Assembly: GCA_019347595.1 (NCBI GenBank)
Contig: JAHWLA010000005.1
Location: 1 to 30,652 of the forward strand
DNA length: 30,652 nucleotides
From: Actinomycetota bacterium
GTDB lineage: Bacteria; Actinomycetota; Acidimicrobiia; Acidimicrobiales; JAHWLA01
Direction: 5' to 3'
The notes beneath the pieces were generated by a model. That model had not been told where the DNA came from and ran no database searches. It worked only from the letters and a program-made list of their open reading frames with translations. Of the stretch, positions 30,547 to 30,652 are shown in pieces (the stretch's first letter is position 1; every line of letters starts with the position of its first letter). The position numbers and the translations under genes were made by a program.

Positions 30547-30579
30547 GATTCGAGGCTAGCAGCGGGGTTTCCCGAATCG
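30546..30579 (-). promoter_or_regulatory. LCP promoter -10 TAGCCT within a 7-bp dyad
   Basis: On the minus strand TAGCCT (30558-30553) ends 6 nt before GTG 30546, with no Shine-Dalgarno, fitting leaderless transcription of the surface operon. CGATTCG (30546-30552) and CGAATCG (30573-30579) are perfect inverted repeats bracketing the -10 box, a possible repressor operator. Confidence 0.5.
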
Positions 30580-30597
30580 GCAGTCGGCCCCCTCCTG

Positions 30598-30649
30598 CGT
30601 TCTGGTCCCCCGATCGCGCGCCATAGCGCGCGATCGGGGGACCAGAACG
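30598..30649. repeat. Hairpin repeat F (TTCTGG/CCAGAACGG family)
   Basis: Perfect 24-bp arms (30598-30621 and 30626-30649) around the loop CATA. The left arm begins CGTTCTGGTCCCCCGATCGC. It is the longest copy in the window and may continue past its end, since only 3 bases remain. It is 51 bp upstream of the LCP start. Confidence 0.88.
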
Positions 30650-30652
30650 GCG

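Noticed and set aside
1..30652. tRNA, rRNA, insertion sequence, prophage or integrase genes
   Set aside because: None seen: no tRNA-like cloverleaf or CCA end noticed in the gaps, and no transposase or integrase motifs in any plausible protein.

Overview
The window is gene-dense, very GC-rich DNA from an actinomycete-type chromosome. The best guess is class Acidimicrobiia (Iamia/Ilumatobacter relatives). This rests on the coenzyme F420 genes, the actinobacterial families DUF3499 and DUF5719, a secreted CAP protein with repeats of the type GYWLVASDGGIFAFGDA, and the frequent pattern of a -10 box placed 6-7 nt before a start codon with no Shine-Dalgarno. The genus is inference. The order manB, DUF3499, fbiA, cofE/fbiB, nucleotidyltransferase, wbbL, rmlD, LCP resembles, from memory, the Rv3257c-Rv3267 neighbourhood of Mycobacterium tuberculosis. 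Here it is expanded with extra glycosyltransferases and carries no whiB2 homologue.

Layout. 1-5079 (minus): phosphomannomutase (cut by the window start), a large PTPS-related membrane protein, a 57-aa zinc ribbon, a CPBP protease, a DUF6788-like protein and DUF3499. 5240-7210 (plus): FtsH. 7368-7853 (minus) and 7859-9352 (plus): a membrane-anchored thioredoxin-like protein diverging from an MFS transporter. 9251-13848 (minus): a 1061-aa GT2/membrane protein followed by DUF5719. 13966-14319 (plus): a small coiled-coil protein with a clear promoter and terminator. 14549-20062 (minus): secreted CAP/repeat protein, three GT4 glycosyltransferases and an Rmd-like reductase. 20320-21935 (plus): fbiA and cofE for F420. 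21972-30546 (minus): a PPOX flavoprotein and an eight-gene cell-surface operon running LCP ligase, rmlA, rmlB, rmlD, wbbL, a His-rich membrane protein, a sugar-1-phosphate nucleotidyltransferase and an epimerase.

How the genes fit together. Most of the window makes activated sugars (mannose-1-P, NDP-hexoses, a deoxyhexose route), joins them with at least five glycosyltransferases, and probably attaches the polymer to the wall through the LCP protein. The F420 genes sit inside this cell-surface region, as in mycobacteria.

The most notable unexplained signals are: (1) a dispersed family of intergenic hairpins bounded by TTCTGG/CCAGAACGG, whose arms differ between copies but keep pairing (7243-7291, 7306-7352, 20238-20283, 22483-22502, 30598-30649); (2) a 13-bp element, GATTGTCACACCC, with identical spacing to a -10-like box and ATG at ftsH and at the PTPS-related gene; (3) an RmlB-like enzyme whose usual catalytic Asp is Cys; (4) an uncharacterised HWH/HTH/HVH membrane protein inside the rhamnose operon. 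No intergenic gap exceeds 300 bases, and I saw no tRNA, rRNA, CRISPR array or insertion sequence.
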